This document shows positions 10,216 to 18,254 of a stretch of DNA of 64,000 bases, one piece after another. Within the stretch, counting starts at the first letter, position 1. Each line of letters begins with the position of its first letter. Location: NCBI GenBank assembly GCA_010692425.1, contig JAAHHJ010000014.1:248001-312000 (forward strand), in the 5' to 3' direction. The position numbers and the translations under genes are program-made. The notes beneath the pieces are model-generated. The model saw only the letters and a program-made list of their open reading frames with translations. It did not search any database and had not been told where the DNA came from. The stretch is from Symploca sp. SIO3C6 (GTDB lineage Bacteria; Cyanobacteriota; Cyanobacteriia; Cyanobacteriales; Coleofasciculaceae).

Positions 10216-10617
10216 TTAGGGTTTCTGAGCAGCGATCGCTAATTTTACGCCTTTAACTCTACGCAGGCGATCCATTACCTCTACCACCTGACCATGATTA
10301 ACTTGTTGATCGGCATTGACAATCACGATTGTCTCTGAATTTGACTTCACCAGAGAACTTACCTTCTCCTGTAGTGCCTCTAGCTGAATTGGTTTACGAT
10401 TAAGTGCAATCGCGCCATCAGGCTTAATTGTTACAGTAACTTCGCTACTGGGCTGGCGTTGAGCTGTTGTAGCTTGTGGTAAATTAACTGGCAGCCCTTG
10501 GGAGCGGGTTAAAGACAGCGTTGAAATAATGAAGAACGCCAGAACCGAGAACACGACATCAATCATCGGTACCAGGTTAATCTCCATGGGCTTCTCTAAC
10601 TCATCGGGTAGACGCAT
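10216..10617 (-). CDS. exbD: ExbD/TolR-family energy transducer
   Basis: 133 residues. One transmembrane helix (about residues 15-38, LVPMIDVVFSVLAFFIIST) carries the essential proton-conducting Asp (D20 in PMIDVV). A periplasmic domain follows, with the ExbD/TolR ending in which TIVIVNADQQVNHGQVVEVMDRLRRVKGVKLAIA is diagnostic. It overlaps the upstream exbB by 17 bases, so the two are translationally coupled. With ExbB and TonB it would convert the proton gradient into force on outer-membrane receptors. The nearby tonB, fec-type genes and receptor make siderophore uptake more likely than a Tol function. Confidence 0.93.
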   Translation of the reverse strand: MRLPDELEKPMEINLVPMIDVVFSVLAFFIISTLSLTRSQGLPVNLPQATTAQRQPSSEVTVTIKPDGAIALNRKPIQLEALQEKVSSLVKSNSETIVIVNADQQVNHGQVVEVMDRLRRVKGVKLAIAAQKP

Positions 10618-11251
10618 AGAAAGGCTCTCCTTGTTCGTAGTTAAGACGATAAAGCAGTTCCAACTGACCTCCGTATTCCTGAATCAAGGCTAGCTCTCGT
10701 AGGTAAAACCCCCGAAACATATTAGCAAACAGCAGAGTAAAAATTGCCACCACTAATCCCATCACAGTGGAGACCAAAGCCTCAGAGATGCCACCAGTGA
10801 CTCCTGTGGTGCTGCTGCCGTCCACCTCACCAATTCTCAGAGCAGAAAAAGCCCTAATCAAGCCCAAAATCGTGCCGAGTAGACCCAGTAGCGGTGAGAC
10901 GCTGATAATGGTCTCAAACACAGTACTAAATCGCTTCAGAGTAGAAAGTTCCGCCTGGGATGCACTTTCTAAGGCTAAGCGAAATTCTTCCGGATTGGGG
11001 TTTTCTAAGTCTAAAGCTTCTAGAAAAATGCGGCAAAGGGGCAAATCAGCATTCTGCCTTAGTCTGGAAATTGCCATTGAAGGGTTGGCTCTATAGAGCT
11101 TAAGGGCTTCTTTTGCTACTCGGCGTTGCCGACGCTTGAGGCGAAACCAAAACGCTAGACGCTCGATAACCAGGGTAAAAGACACCAGGGAAAATGTTAG
11201 TAAAGGCCAGGCAACTATGCCACCCCTTGTCCAAAAATCGTCAATTGGCAT
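10601..11251 (-). CDS. exbB: ExbB/MotA-TolQ family proton channel subunit
   Basis: 216 residues with three membrane segments: near residues 12-33, and the pair around 115-135 and 155-180. The conserved stretch ETIISVSPLLGLLGTILGLIRAF and the following GGISEALVSTVMGLVVAI are the MotA/TolQ/ExbB channel helices. Large cytoplasmic loops carry basic residues. The gene is divergent from tonB with a 573-base shared upstream region and precedes exbD. It forms the pentameric proton channel of the TonB motor (family knowledge). Confidence 0.93.
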   Translation of the reverse strand: MPIDDFWTRGGIVAWPLLTFSLVSFTLVIERLAFWFRLKRRQRRVAKEALKLYRANPSMAISRLRQNADLPLCRIFLEALDLENPNPEEFRLALESASQAELSTLKRFSTVFETIISVSPLLGLLGTILGLIRAFSALRIGEVDGSSTTGVTGGISEALVSTVMGLVVAIFTLLFANMFRGFYLRELALIQEYGGQLELLYRLNYEQGEPFYASTR

Positions 11252-11824
11252 ACACTCTCTCTATAATTATCAAAAATATTTTTTTAGAGTACAGTAGATC
11301 ATTCTACAAGAATATCTTGAGATTAATTATCAATAAAACTAATTTTATAATCAATTAATCTTGAAGATTCTTATTGGGCTAGAGTTTAAATCTCTGTTAA
11401 GACTAGCGTTCTCCAGAGCTTTGGAATTGAGGTTATTGGAGATTGAAGCTCTTTATCCGTAGACTTTTAGCCCCTTGACAGCCTATTCAAGCCGAGAGTC
11501 CAATTTTGCTTGATATAACTTTTACTCAACTATATAATATGTTCTAATCCTGATTATGTGTTCTGTTCCCTTTCAAGAAAAATTAGCAATAAAGCTGCTC
11601 AATTCACAATTTTTTAGCTGCTCATTATTGCCATTAATAGTAAATAACTACTTATCTTATCCAAGTTGTGGTAGTTTTCAACTGTTGAAGGCAGGGTTGA
11701 CACAAGCTGATTGCTTCTCTATCGGAATGCTCAACCTGAGTCGAGAGCATCGTCATTCTTTTGTATGTGTTGATCAATCTCTATTTTTATTTTGTCAAAA
11801 TTTAAGTTTTAAGGATAATCAAGC
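11252..11824. promoter_or_regulatory. Divergent exbBD / tonB control region
   Basis: 573 AT-rich bases between divergent exbB and tonB. An ataattat core lies about 12-20 bases upstream of the exbB start. A dyad with arms gattaatt and aattaatc spans 11321-11360. Such AT-rich dyads between iron-uptake genes are where Fur usually binds, but neither matches the Fur consensus well, so this is inference. No convincing gene is seen inside. Confidence 0.35.
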
Positions 11825-13453
11825 ATGAGCATTTCCAGCTTCTGTATAGAGCAGCGTGAGCTTGAACAAGAGGCTCTCAAGAAGTTTCTCGCCATTAGTC
11901 TGGTGGGTTCAGCAGTGCTACATGTGGCGCTAGCCTTCAGCATCAACTGGCTTGCTAAGGAACCGGAATTTGTTAATGAACCGATTGAAATAATTCTTGT
12001 CGAGGAACCAGAGCCGCCACCGGCTCAGCCAAAAGAAGAAAAATTGGAGTCTCCTCCAATTCCTGAGCCTCCTCCAGTTAAACCACCGCAGATCCAGGAG
12101 TTGATTGAAACCAAGATAGCGGAGGCTCCTCAACCACTACCACCGACACCAGTTACACCTCAAAAACCAGTAGCGCCAAAACCACCACCAGTAGTTTCAA
12201 AACCTATCGAGACGAGCAGGCAACCACAGCCCAAGATTAAAACTCCTAATCAACCTGACTTTACCCCTAATGAAACTGCTCCTATCTCACCACCGAAGGC
12301 AATAGCAGCCAATCAGTCGGTACCGTCACGACCAAATCACAATTCTCAACCACTTTCAACTCCACCAGATGTTGAAAGAAAACTCTCTCAAAGCTTGAAT
12401 TCCTCCACTAATTCCCCAGTAACCCCATCACCAGATATCAGCCCCACAGCACCAGAGGAAGTGGCTGTTAATCAGTCGGCACCGCCACGACCAAATCACA
12501 ATTCTCAACCACTTTCAACTCCATCAGATGTGGAGAGAAAACTCTCTCAAAGTTTGAATTCCTCCACTAATTCCCCAGTAACCCAATCAACAGATATCAG
12601 CCCCACAGCACCAGGGGAAGTGGCTGTTAATCAGTCGGCACCGCCACGACCAAATCACAATTCTCAACCACTTTCAACTCCATCAGATGTGGAGAGAAAA
12701 CTCTCTCAAAGTTTCAATTCCTCCACTAATTCCTCAGTGACCCAATCAACAGATGCTAGCCCCACAGCACCAGGGGAAGTGGCTGTTAATCGTTCGGTAC
12801 CCACAAAACCGGCAATGGCTTCTAGTTCACTTGCACCTTCATCAGCAGATTCGAGGCAATTTAGTGATTTTAGCGGTAGTGATTCCTCATCGGTATCACC
12901 AGGTGGCAGTGAAGAGCAAGGTAGTCCTACTTCCCCTGGTGAAGTAGTCGCCGCTAGCTCAGCGCCAGCCAAACCAGAAATTAGAGAAGGTGGTGGTGGT
13001 TTGCTTTGTGTTCGCAGATGTAATCCGAAATATCCCTCTTCACTCAATGGTGAAGAAGGTACCACGATTGTTCGGGTTGTAGTAGATCAAAATGGTAATG
13101 TCGTTGAGACAGAAGTGGCACGGAATAGTGGTAATTCGCAGGTAGATCAAGAAGCGCTTACAGCTGCCAAGAAAATGAGGTTTTCAGCACCAGCAGGTGG
13201 AGGTTTGGTGGCGGTTAGGGTAAATATTAACTTTACGGTGGAAGGCTCTGAGTTTGATCGTCAAGCTCGTGAACGTCAGGAGCAGATGGAACGTGAACGC
13301 TTAGCGCGTGAACGTGAACAGGCACAAGAGGAAGCTCGTCAACGAGCACAAAAAGAAGCTCGTCAAAGGGAAATTCGCCAACAGCAAGAACAGGAAGCTC
13401 GTGAACAAGCCGAATCGGAGGAAGAACTACCACAGCCGACAGCTGTAGAGTAA
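11825..13453 (+). CDS. tonB: TonB-like protein with internal repeats and charged C-terminal tail
   Basis: 542 residues. A single N-terminal anchor (about 18-42, AISLVGSAVLHVALAFSINWLA) is followed by a very long proline-rich spacer (EPEPPPAQP, IPEPPPVKPP) that would span the periplasm. The spacer includes three 53-residue repeats. The TonB C-terminal domain lies at about 395-465, with YPSSLNGEEGTTIVRVVVDQNGNVVETEVARNSGN...LTAAKKMRFSAP. Unusually, about 75 further residues follow, almost all E/R/Q/A (RERQEQMERERLAREREQ), predicted to form a single charged helix. Ordinary TonB ends at the receptor-binding domain. The start is an ATG after a purine-rich stretch (aaggataatcaagc). It energises receptors such as the one at the right edge. 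Confidence 0.88.
   Translation: MSISSFCIEQRELEQEALKKFLAISLVGSAVLHVALAFSINWLAKEPEFVNEPIEIILVEEPEPPPAQPKEEKLESPPIPEPPPVKPPQIQELIETKIAEAPQPLPPTPVTPQKPVAPKPPPVVSKPIETSRQPQPKIKTPNQPDFTPNETAPISPPKAIAANQSVPSRPNHNSQPLSTPPDVERKLSQSLNSSTNSPVTPSPDISPTAPEEVAVNQSAPPRPNHNSQPLSTPSDVERKLSQSLNSSTNSPVTQSTDISPTAPGEVAVNQSAPPRPNHNSQPLSTPSDVERKLSQSFNSSTNSSVTQSTDASPTAPGEVAVNRSVPTKPAMASSSLAPSSADSRQFSDFSGSDSSSVSPGGSEEQGSPTSPGEVVAASSAPAKPEIREGGGGLLCVRRCNPKYPSSLNGEEGTTIVRVVVDQNGNVVETEVARNSGNSQVDQEALTAAKKMRFSAPAGGGLVAVRVNINFTVEGSEFDRQARERQEQMERERLAREREQAQEEARQRAQKEARQREIRQQQEQEAREQAESEEELPQPTAVE
12311..12787 (+). repeat. Three tandem 159-bp in-frame repeats in tonB
   Basis: Units begin at 12311, 12470 and 12629, exactly 159 bases apart, each opening aatcagtcgg; a degenerate fourth start is at 12788. 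Each encodes 53 residues (NQSAPPRPNHNSQPL... to ...TAPGEVAV). Copies 2 and 3 are nearly identical, which points to recent unit duplication and a spacer of variable length. Confidence 0.9.
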
Positions 13454-13553
13454 ACGGTAAAATCAACTCGTACTCACTATTTTTTATTATGTAGAGTTCC
13501 CACTTGTACAGAATCTGCAAACATAAAAAGTACTCAAAACTAAATGTTCAAAA

Positions 13554-14648
13554 ATGAAAACAGAACAGTTGAGAATTTCTTCATTGAAGATGGATACAAT
13601 TAGACGATTTGGAATAACTTTATTAATTGCTTCAGGCTTAAATATTGCCAGCTTAGTCAGTAATTTACCTCAAGCCTGGGCAGACGTTATTACCTTAACA
13701 GATGGTGGTCGTTGCGAAGGGAAAATTAGCAATGGCAGCCTTAACGGTCAAGGAGTCTGCTCCTACGCTAATGGTGATCGCTATGAGGGCAACTTCTCTG
13801 ACGGCAAAAAACAAGGTAAAGGCATCTATACTTTTGCCTCGGGAGACCGTTACGAAGGAGAGTTCAGTGATGACAATATCAGTGGCAAAGGTGTTCGGAT
13901 ATATGCCGATGGCGACCGCTACGAAGGGGAGTTTAGTCAAGGTGTTCCCAATGGTACTGGAATTTATATTTCTGCCAATGGGGGTCGTTTTGAGGGAGAA
14001 TTTCGTAATGGTGCCCCCAGTGGCAAAGGCACTTTTATTTTCACTAATGGTAATCGCTGCTCTGGAGAAGTAAGTGACTCTCAGATCAACAGTGCTGGGG
14101 TATGCGAATACAAAAATGGGAATCGCTATGAAGGTTCATTGCGTAACTCTCAGCCCAATGGTCAAGGGACTTACACTTTTGCTTCTGGAGGCTCTTATAA
14201 AGGAGAGTTTCAAGATGGTCAGTTTAATGGCACTGGTGTGAGAGAATACGCCAATGGGAACCGCTATGAAGGGGAATTTAGCAACGGCAAGCCAGAGGGG
14301 AAAGGAGTTTTTATTATTGCCAATGATGGTCGTTACGAAGGAAGTTTTAGTAACGGTAAGTTTAATGGTTCTGGGGTTTATGTTTTTGAAAATGGCAACC
14401 GCTATGAGGGTCAATTCAGTAACGGTAAGTTTCAAGGAACTGGAACCTACAATTTTGCCAATGGCGATACCTGCTCTGGAGAGTTCAGCGATGGTAAATT
14501 GAACGGTTCTGGTGTCTGCAAATATGCCAATGGAGATACCTACGAAGGGGAATTTAGCAACGGTGATAAACAGGGGAAAGGAACCTACATCTTTGCTGAT
14601 GGTACCCGTATGGAAGGAACTTGGCAAAATGGTGAACTGCAAAATTAG
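13554..14648 (+). CDS. Secreted MORN-repeat protein
   Basis: 364 residues. A signal peptide ends near PQAWA-DVIT (about residue 43); if the second ATG (13590) is used, the signal is of standard length. The mature part is built of about 14 MORN units of 23 residues with core G-x-RYEGEF-x-x-G-x-x-x-GxG-x-Y. Some units read RCSGE or TCSGE with cysteine in place of the tyrosine. MORN repeats form an extended beta-hairpin sheet that binds lipids or proteins (family knowledge). It sits between tonB and the first permease gene, 10 bases ahead of the latter, so it is probably co-transcribed with iron uptake. A role in uptake is inference only. Confidence 0.8.
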   Translation: MKTEQLRISSLKMDTIRRFGITLLIASGLNIASLVSNLPQAWADVITLTDGGRCEGKISNGSLNGQGVCSYANGDRYEGNFSDGKKQGKGIYTFASGDRYEGEFSDDNISGKGVRIYADGDRYEGEFSQGVPNGTGIYISANGGRFEGEFRNGAPSGKGTFIFTNGNRCSGEVSDSQINSAGVCEYKNGNRYEGSLRNSQPNGQGTYTFASGGSYKGEFQDGQFNGTGVREYANGNRYEGEFSNGKPEGKGVFIIANDGRYEGSFSNGKFNGSGVYVFENGNRYEGQFSNGKFQGTGTYNFANGDTCSGEFSDGKLNGSGVCKYANGDTYEGEFSNGDKQGKGTYIFADGTRMEGTWQNGELQN

Positions 14649-14658
14649 GATTGTTTAG

Positions 14659-15693
14659 ATGACAAGACAGACTGCTATTGCCAGTGGAGTAGGTGGGAGA
14701 AAATCTGGCCCTTTGCTGTTGACAGGTTTGTTAGTGAGTCTGTTGATTCTTTGGCTTTGCCTAATGGCAAGTATTACCTTGGGAGCAGCTGATATTTCCT
14801 TGGGTGAAGTTTATCAAGCCTTGAGGGCTTTTGACGGTTCCACTGACCATCTGATTATCCGTACTGTTAGATTGCCCCGCACCATCACTGCCATGCTCGT
14901 GGGTGCTGCTTTAGCGGTTGCTGGCGCTCTCATGCAAGGAATAACCCGCAACCCTCTAGCTGATCCTGGCATCTTGGGCATTAGCAGCGGTGCTGCTTTG
15001 GCTGTGGTTGTGGCAACTTTTGTCTTTGGCACCAACTCACTGAATATTTATGCCTGGCTGGCTTTTTTAGGAGCAGGGATCACCGCTATTACAGTCTATT
15101 TTCTTGGTTCCCTAGGTCGAGGGGGGCTGACTCCTTTGAACCTGACGATTGCAGGTGCTGCTCTGACAGCTTTTATCTCTTCAGTTACCAGTGGAATTTT
15201 AATTATCAGCCAACGCACCCTTGAAGAAATTCGGTTTTGGTTAGCTGGTTCCCTTGCAGGTAGGGATATAAACCTATTATTGCAGGTTTTGCCTTACTTT
15301 TGTATCGGACTACTGTTAGCCTTTGCTCTGGGAAAGCAAATCACCACCATGAGTCTTGGGGAAGACGTGGCAAAGGGGTTAGGTCAAGAGACAGTCTGGG
15401 TAAAAGTCATGGCGGCTTTGAGTATTGTTCTGCTAGCAGGAGCAAGTGTAGCTATTGCTGGACCAATTGGATTTATTGGCTTAGTTATTCCCCATATTGT
15501 CCGTATTCTTGTCGGTCTCGATTATCGTTGGATTCTGCCCTATAGTGCAATCTTGGGAGCATTGATACTGGTAGTTGCTGATATCTGTGCTCGATTAGTA
15601 ATTAAGCCTCAGGAACTGCCAGTTGGGCTAATGATGCCTCTGATTGGGGCTCCTTTTTTTATCTATCTGATTCGATCAAAACTGAAGCGGTGA
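14659..15693 (+). CDS. Iron-siderophore ABC transporter permease, FecCD family (first copy)
   Basis: 344 residues with about 9-10 hydrophobic helices. Family signatures are [42 protein letters not shown] (FecCD/BtuC hallmark), the coupling-helix region following GEDVAKGLG, and [19 protein letters not shown] near the end. It imports a ferric siderophore (or another chelate) across the plasma membrane with the second permease and the ATPase downstream. It follows the MORN gene by 10 bases and precedes the second permease by about 40. Confidence 0.92.
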   Translation: MTRQTAIASGVGGRKSGPLLLTGLLVSLLILWLCLMASITLGAADISLGEVYQALRAFDGSTDHLIIRTVRLPRTITAMLVGAALAVAGALMQGITRNPLADPGILGISSGAALAVVVATFVFGTNSLNIYAWLAFLGAGITAITVYFLGSLGRGGLTPLNLTIAGAALTAFISSVTSGILIISQRTLEEIRFWLAGSLAGRDINLLLQVLPYFCIGLLLAFALGKQITTMSLGEDVAKGLGQETVWVKVMAALSIVLLAGASVAIAGPIGFIGLVIPHIVRILVGLDYRWILPYSAILGALILVVADICARLVIKPQELPVGLMMPLIGAPFFIYLIRSKLKR

Positions 15694-15732
15694 AGAAAAA
15701 GATGGTGAAATAGAAAGAAAAAAATTGAAAAC

Positions 15733-16779
15733 ATGAAGAATAATTGGTTAGTAATACGCCAAAAAAAATTACTCTTTTCTTTTCATATTGACCGACGTGT
15801 TCCAGCTGTATTAACAGCCTTGGGAATAGTGACGTTTGCAGGAATGCTATTGAGCGTGGGACAGGGAGATTATCCAATCCCAACCCTTGAGGTTTTAAAA
15901 AGTATCTTGGGTTTACAGACAGTTAATGCAGATTATCCTTTCATTATCAATACTCTGCGTCTACCTAGAACAATAGTTGCCTTTCTGATTGGGGTAGGAT
16001 TGGCGATCGCTGGCACTATTACCCAGGGTATCACGCGTAATCCCCTAGCAGCTCCCGGCATCATTGGCGTTAATGCTGGTGCTTCCTTGGCTGCTATCAC
16101 CTTAATTGTACTGCTGCCCTCTGCCCCTGTAGTTGCCCTCCCTATAGCTGCCTTTGGCGGTGCTCTTACTGTTGCTCTGTTGATTTATTTATTGGCTTGG
16201 AAAGGGGGGACTTCACCAGTTCGTCTAATTCTAGTAGGTGTGGGTTTCAGTTTAATTGCTGGCGCTTTGAGCAACTTGATGGTAACTTTTGGGGAAATTA
16301 ATAATGTCTCTCAAGCCTTGGTTTGGTTAGCAGGTAGTGTCTACGGACGCAGTTGGGAACAAGTACAGGCTTTGTTACCCTGGTTAGTTATTTTTGGGTC
16401 ACTAGCATTGTTACTAACGCGAGAGTTAAATACTCTGAATCTGGGAGACGATATTGCTCGCAGTTTAGGTTCTTGGGTGGAGTGGCAGCGGGGTTTGTTG
16501 CTACTTACCAGTGTTGCTTTAGCAGGAGCCTGCGTTGCCACCGCTGGTTCAGTTGGTTTTGTGGGATTAATGGCACCACACCTAGCGCGGCAGTTGGTTG
16601 GACCTTCCCATGAAAGTTTAATGCCGACAGCAGCAATGATGGGGGGAATGATTGTTGTCTTGGCAGACTTGCTGGGAAGGTTACTCTTTGCGCCGATTGA
16701 GCTTCCTTGCGGCATTGTTACAGCAATTATTGGTGGCCCCTATTTTATCTATTTACTAATCCAAACTGGCAAAAGTTGA
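15733..16779 (+). CDS. Iron-siderophore ABC transporter permease, FecCD family (second copy)
   Basis: 348 residues, the heterodimer partner of the preceding permease. It carries the same landmarks: [51 protein letters not shown] and GSVGFVGLMAPHLARQLVG. Two different FecCD subunits in tandem are typical of Fec/Fep/Fhu-like importers of ferric siderophores. The stop codon (16777-16779) coincides with the beginning of an IS-derived segment that now separates it from its ATPase. Confidence 0.92.
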   Translation: MKNNWLVIRQKKLLFSFHIDRRVPAVLTALGIVTFAGMLLSVGQGDYPIPTLEVLKSILGLQTVNADYPFIINTLRLPRTIVAFLIGVGLAIAGTITQGITRNPLAAPGIIGVNAGASLAAITLIVLLPSAPVVALPIAAFGGALTVALLIYLLAWKGGTSPVRLILVGVGFSLIAGALSNLMVTFGEINNVSQALVWLAGSVYGRSWEQVQALLPWLVIFGSLALLLTRELNTLNLGDDIARSLGSWVEWQRGLLLLTSVALAGACVATAGSVGFVGLMAPHLARQLVGPSHESLMPTAAMMGGMIVVLADLLGRLLFAPIELPCGIVTAIIGGPYFIYLLIQTGKS

Positions 16780-17192
16780 CATCCTCCCAGCGCGTGTTTC
16801 GCGGGATTCCTAGCCTCACGATTAGGTTTTTCTGCTTCAATCGTACATATCTAGACACAATCTTCAAACTATGCCCCCGACATCGATACGTCCACAGACA
16901 TTTGACTCCACCAAGAGTCCCGATTCCACAAGCCCTGCGGTACGGTTATGTATCGAAAAAATCTATTCGCTTTGCGTCTTTCAGGGGTGGACTTTCCATT
17001 GCCCTGTAAGCTTATCCCAGTCTGCCAACTTTTCTGCGCCGTCGCCAAAAATTACGAACTTCGATCTGTTAGGCTGTCTGTCCCCGTTGTCTGGGTGGGT
17101 CAACGACCAAAAGTATCTTACCACAAAGTAAAGTTAATGGGAGGCGCGGCATTCCTCTCGTCGCTGAAAGCGAGAGTCTCCTGCCGCGAAGA
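16780..17192. mobile_element. IS200/IS605-type remnant between permease and ATPase genes
   Basis: A non-coding ~410-bp segment, foreign to the operon. It begins with a hairpin, cccagcgcgtgtttcgcggg (16786-16805), and a gattcctagcctcacgatt stretch like the right ends of cyanobacterial IS200/IS605 elements. It ends with a long palindrome at 17146-17187 (outer arms gcggca/tgccgc, inner arms ctctcg/cgagag). I see no intact tnpA or tnpB; short open frames inside have no domain. The right palindrome ends 8 bases before the ATPase start, so the element supplies that gene's leader. Confidence 0.5.
17146..17187 (+). promoter_or_regulatory. Strong palindrome immediately before the fecE-type start
   Basis: Outer stem gcggca/tgccgc and inner stem ctctcg/cgagag with a short loop, belonging to the IS remnant. 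Only gaagaaag separates it from the ATG at 17196. A folded leader at this place could hinder or protect translation of the ATPase gene. Confidence 0.45.
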
Positions 17193-17195
17193 AAG

Positions 17196-18029
17196 ATGAA
17201 ACTGGAAAAACCCGAGCTCAACTTACTCGAAGCTAGGCAAGTTACTCTTGCCTATGACGGTGCGCCGATTATTCTAGACCTTAACTTGGTAATTCCCTCT
17301 GGCAAAATTACAGTACTAGTAGGTGCTAATGGCTGTGGAAAGTCAACTTTACTACGAGGGCTGGCGCGACTGCTCAAACCCCGTGGAGGGAACGTCTACC
17401 TAGATGGTGCTGCAATTTTCAAGTTATCGACAAAAACCGTAGCCAAACAGTTAGGAATTCTACCTCAAGGACCAACAGCACCAGAGGGGTTGACTGTACG
17501 GGATCTAGTGGCTCAAGGTCGTTATCCTTACCAGAATTGGTGGCAGCAGTGGTCTAAAGATGATCAGTTCTTAGTCGAGGAGGCACTGGCAATTACGGAG
17601 ATGACTCAGTTAGCTGATCGAGTACTAGAGAGTCTCTCTGGCGGACAACGACAGAGGGCCTGGATTGCCATGGCTCTGGCTCAGGATACAGACATTCTGC
17701 TGCTGGATGAACCGACTACTTTCTTGGATTTGGCACACCAAGTGGAGGTGTTGGATTTGCTCTATGAACTCCATCAAAGGAAGGGACGAACTATTGTTAT
17801 GGTACTACATGACCTCAATTTAGCTTGTCGCTATGCTGATAATTTGGTAGCCATGCGGCAGGGTCAGATTTATACAATGGGAGTACCAGAACAGGTGATG
17901 ACTGAAGGGATGGTGCGAGAAGTGTTCGGTTTAGAATGTCGTATTGTAGCGGATCCGGTAGCAGGAACGCCGATGTGTGTGCCCATGGGTCGTAAAGTAA
18001 AGGTAAGCCAGCAGCCTAATAGTTTTTAG
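17196..18029 (+). CDS. Iron-siderophore ABC transporter ATPase, FecE/FepC-like
   Basis: 277 residues with a complete ABC set: Walker [17 protein letters not shown]-loop region LGILPQGP, signature [12 protein letters not shown], Walker [14 protein letters not shown] and switch His in [14 protein letters not shown]. The [16 protein letters not shown] segment and the length are those of FecE/FepC/FhuC importers. It powers the two permeases upstream, from which it is now separated by the IS remnant. Its start follows the palindrome by a few bases and has only a weak gaagaaag ribosome site. Confidence 0.92.
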   Translation: MKLEKPELNLLEARQVTLAYDGAPIILDLNLVIPSGKITVLVGANGCGKSTLLRGLARLLKPRGGNVYLDGAAIFKLSTKTVAKQLGILPQGPTAPEGLTVRDLVAQGRYPYQNWWQQWSKDDQFLVEEALAITEMTQLADRVLESLSGGQRQRAWIAMALAQDTDILLLDEPTTFLDLAHQVEVLDLLYELHQRKGRTIVMVLHDLNLACRYADNLVAMRQGQIYTMGVPEQVMTEGMVREVFGLECRIVADPVAGTPMCVPMGRKVKVSQQPNSF

Positions 18030-18056
18030 GGTCAAGGAAGATATCACTCGTGCAGA

Positions 18057-18254
18057 ATGCAACATTGGATAGAGGTATTTTCTAGATTAAATCGTTTAAG
18101 TAAGCTGTCAATAGGAGTAACTCTTATAGTGCTGTTAATTTCAGCTTGCAGCAGCAATTCTCCTTCCCTTTTAGTTGGTAAGAATGACATTACTTCTTCA
18201 TCTGAGGAACTCTCCTCAAGGTCTTCTTGCTTAGTAGTTAAGCATTACTTTGTT
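18057..18254 (+). pseudogene. 5' fragment of a fecB-type siderophore-binding lipoprotein gene
   Basis: The first 66 codons encode a lipoprotein signal peptide (LSIGVTLIVLLISAC, lipobox ISAC) and the start of the mature protein. SCLVVKHYF aligns with DCRTIQHEM of the intact homologue at 60216-61259. Homology then stops where an IS-type hairpin begins. The matching 3' end survives at 19520-19651, so the gene was broken by the TnpB element and roughly 230 central codons are missing. In position it was the binding protein of the importer encoded just upstream. Confidence 0.8.

Noticed and set aside
11556-11824. 90-codon frame before tonB
   Set aside because: No ribosome site or recognisable protein pattern; it fills the divergent control region by chance.
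12311-12787. Regularly spaced repeats as a CRISPR array
   Set aside because: The 159-base units are contiguous, in frame and part of the TonB spacer; there are no unique spacers between short repeats.
13695-14642. Long antisense and shifted frames across the MORN gene
   Set aside because: They arise from the repetitive composition of the MORN repeats and carry no start context or domain of their own.
16707-17199. Overlapping plus-strand frames of 83-100 codons
   Set aside because: They lie inside the IS200/IS605 remnant, end at its palindrome and show no domain.
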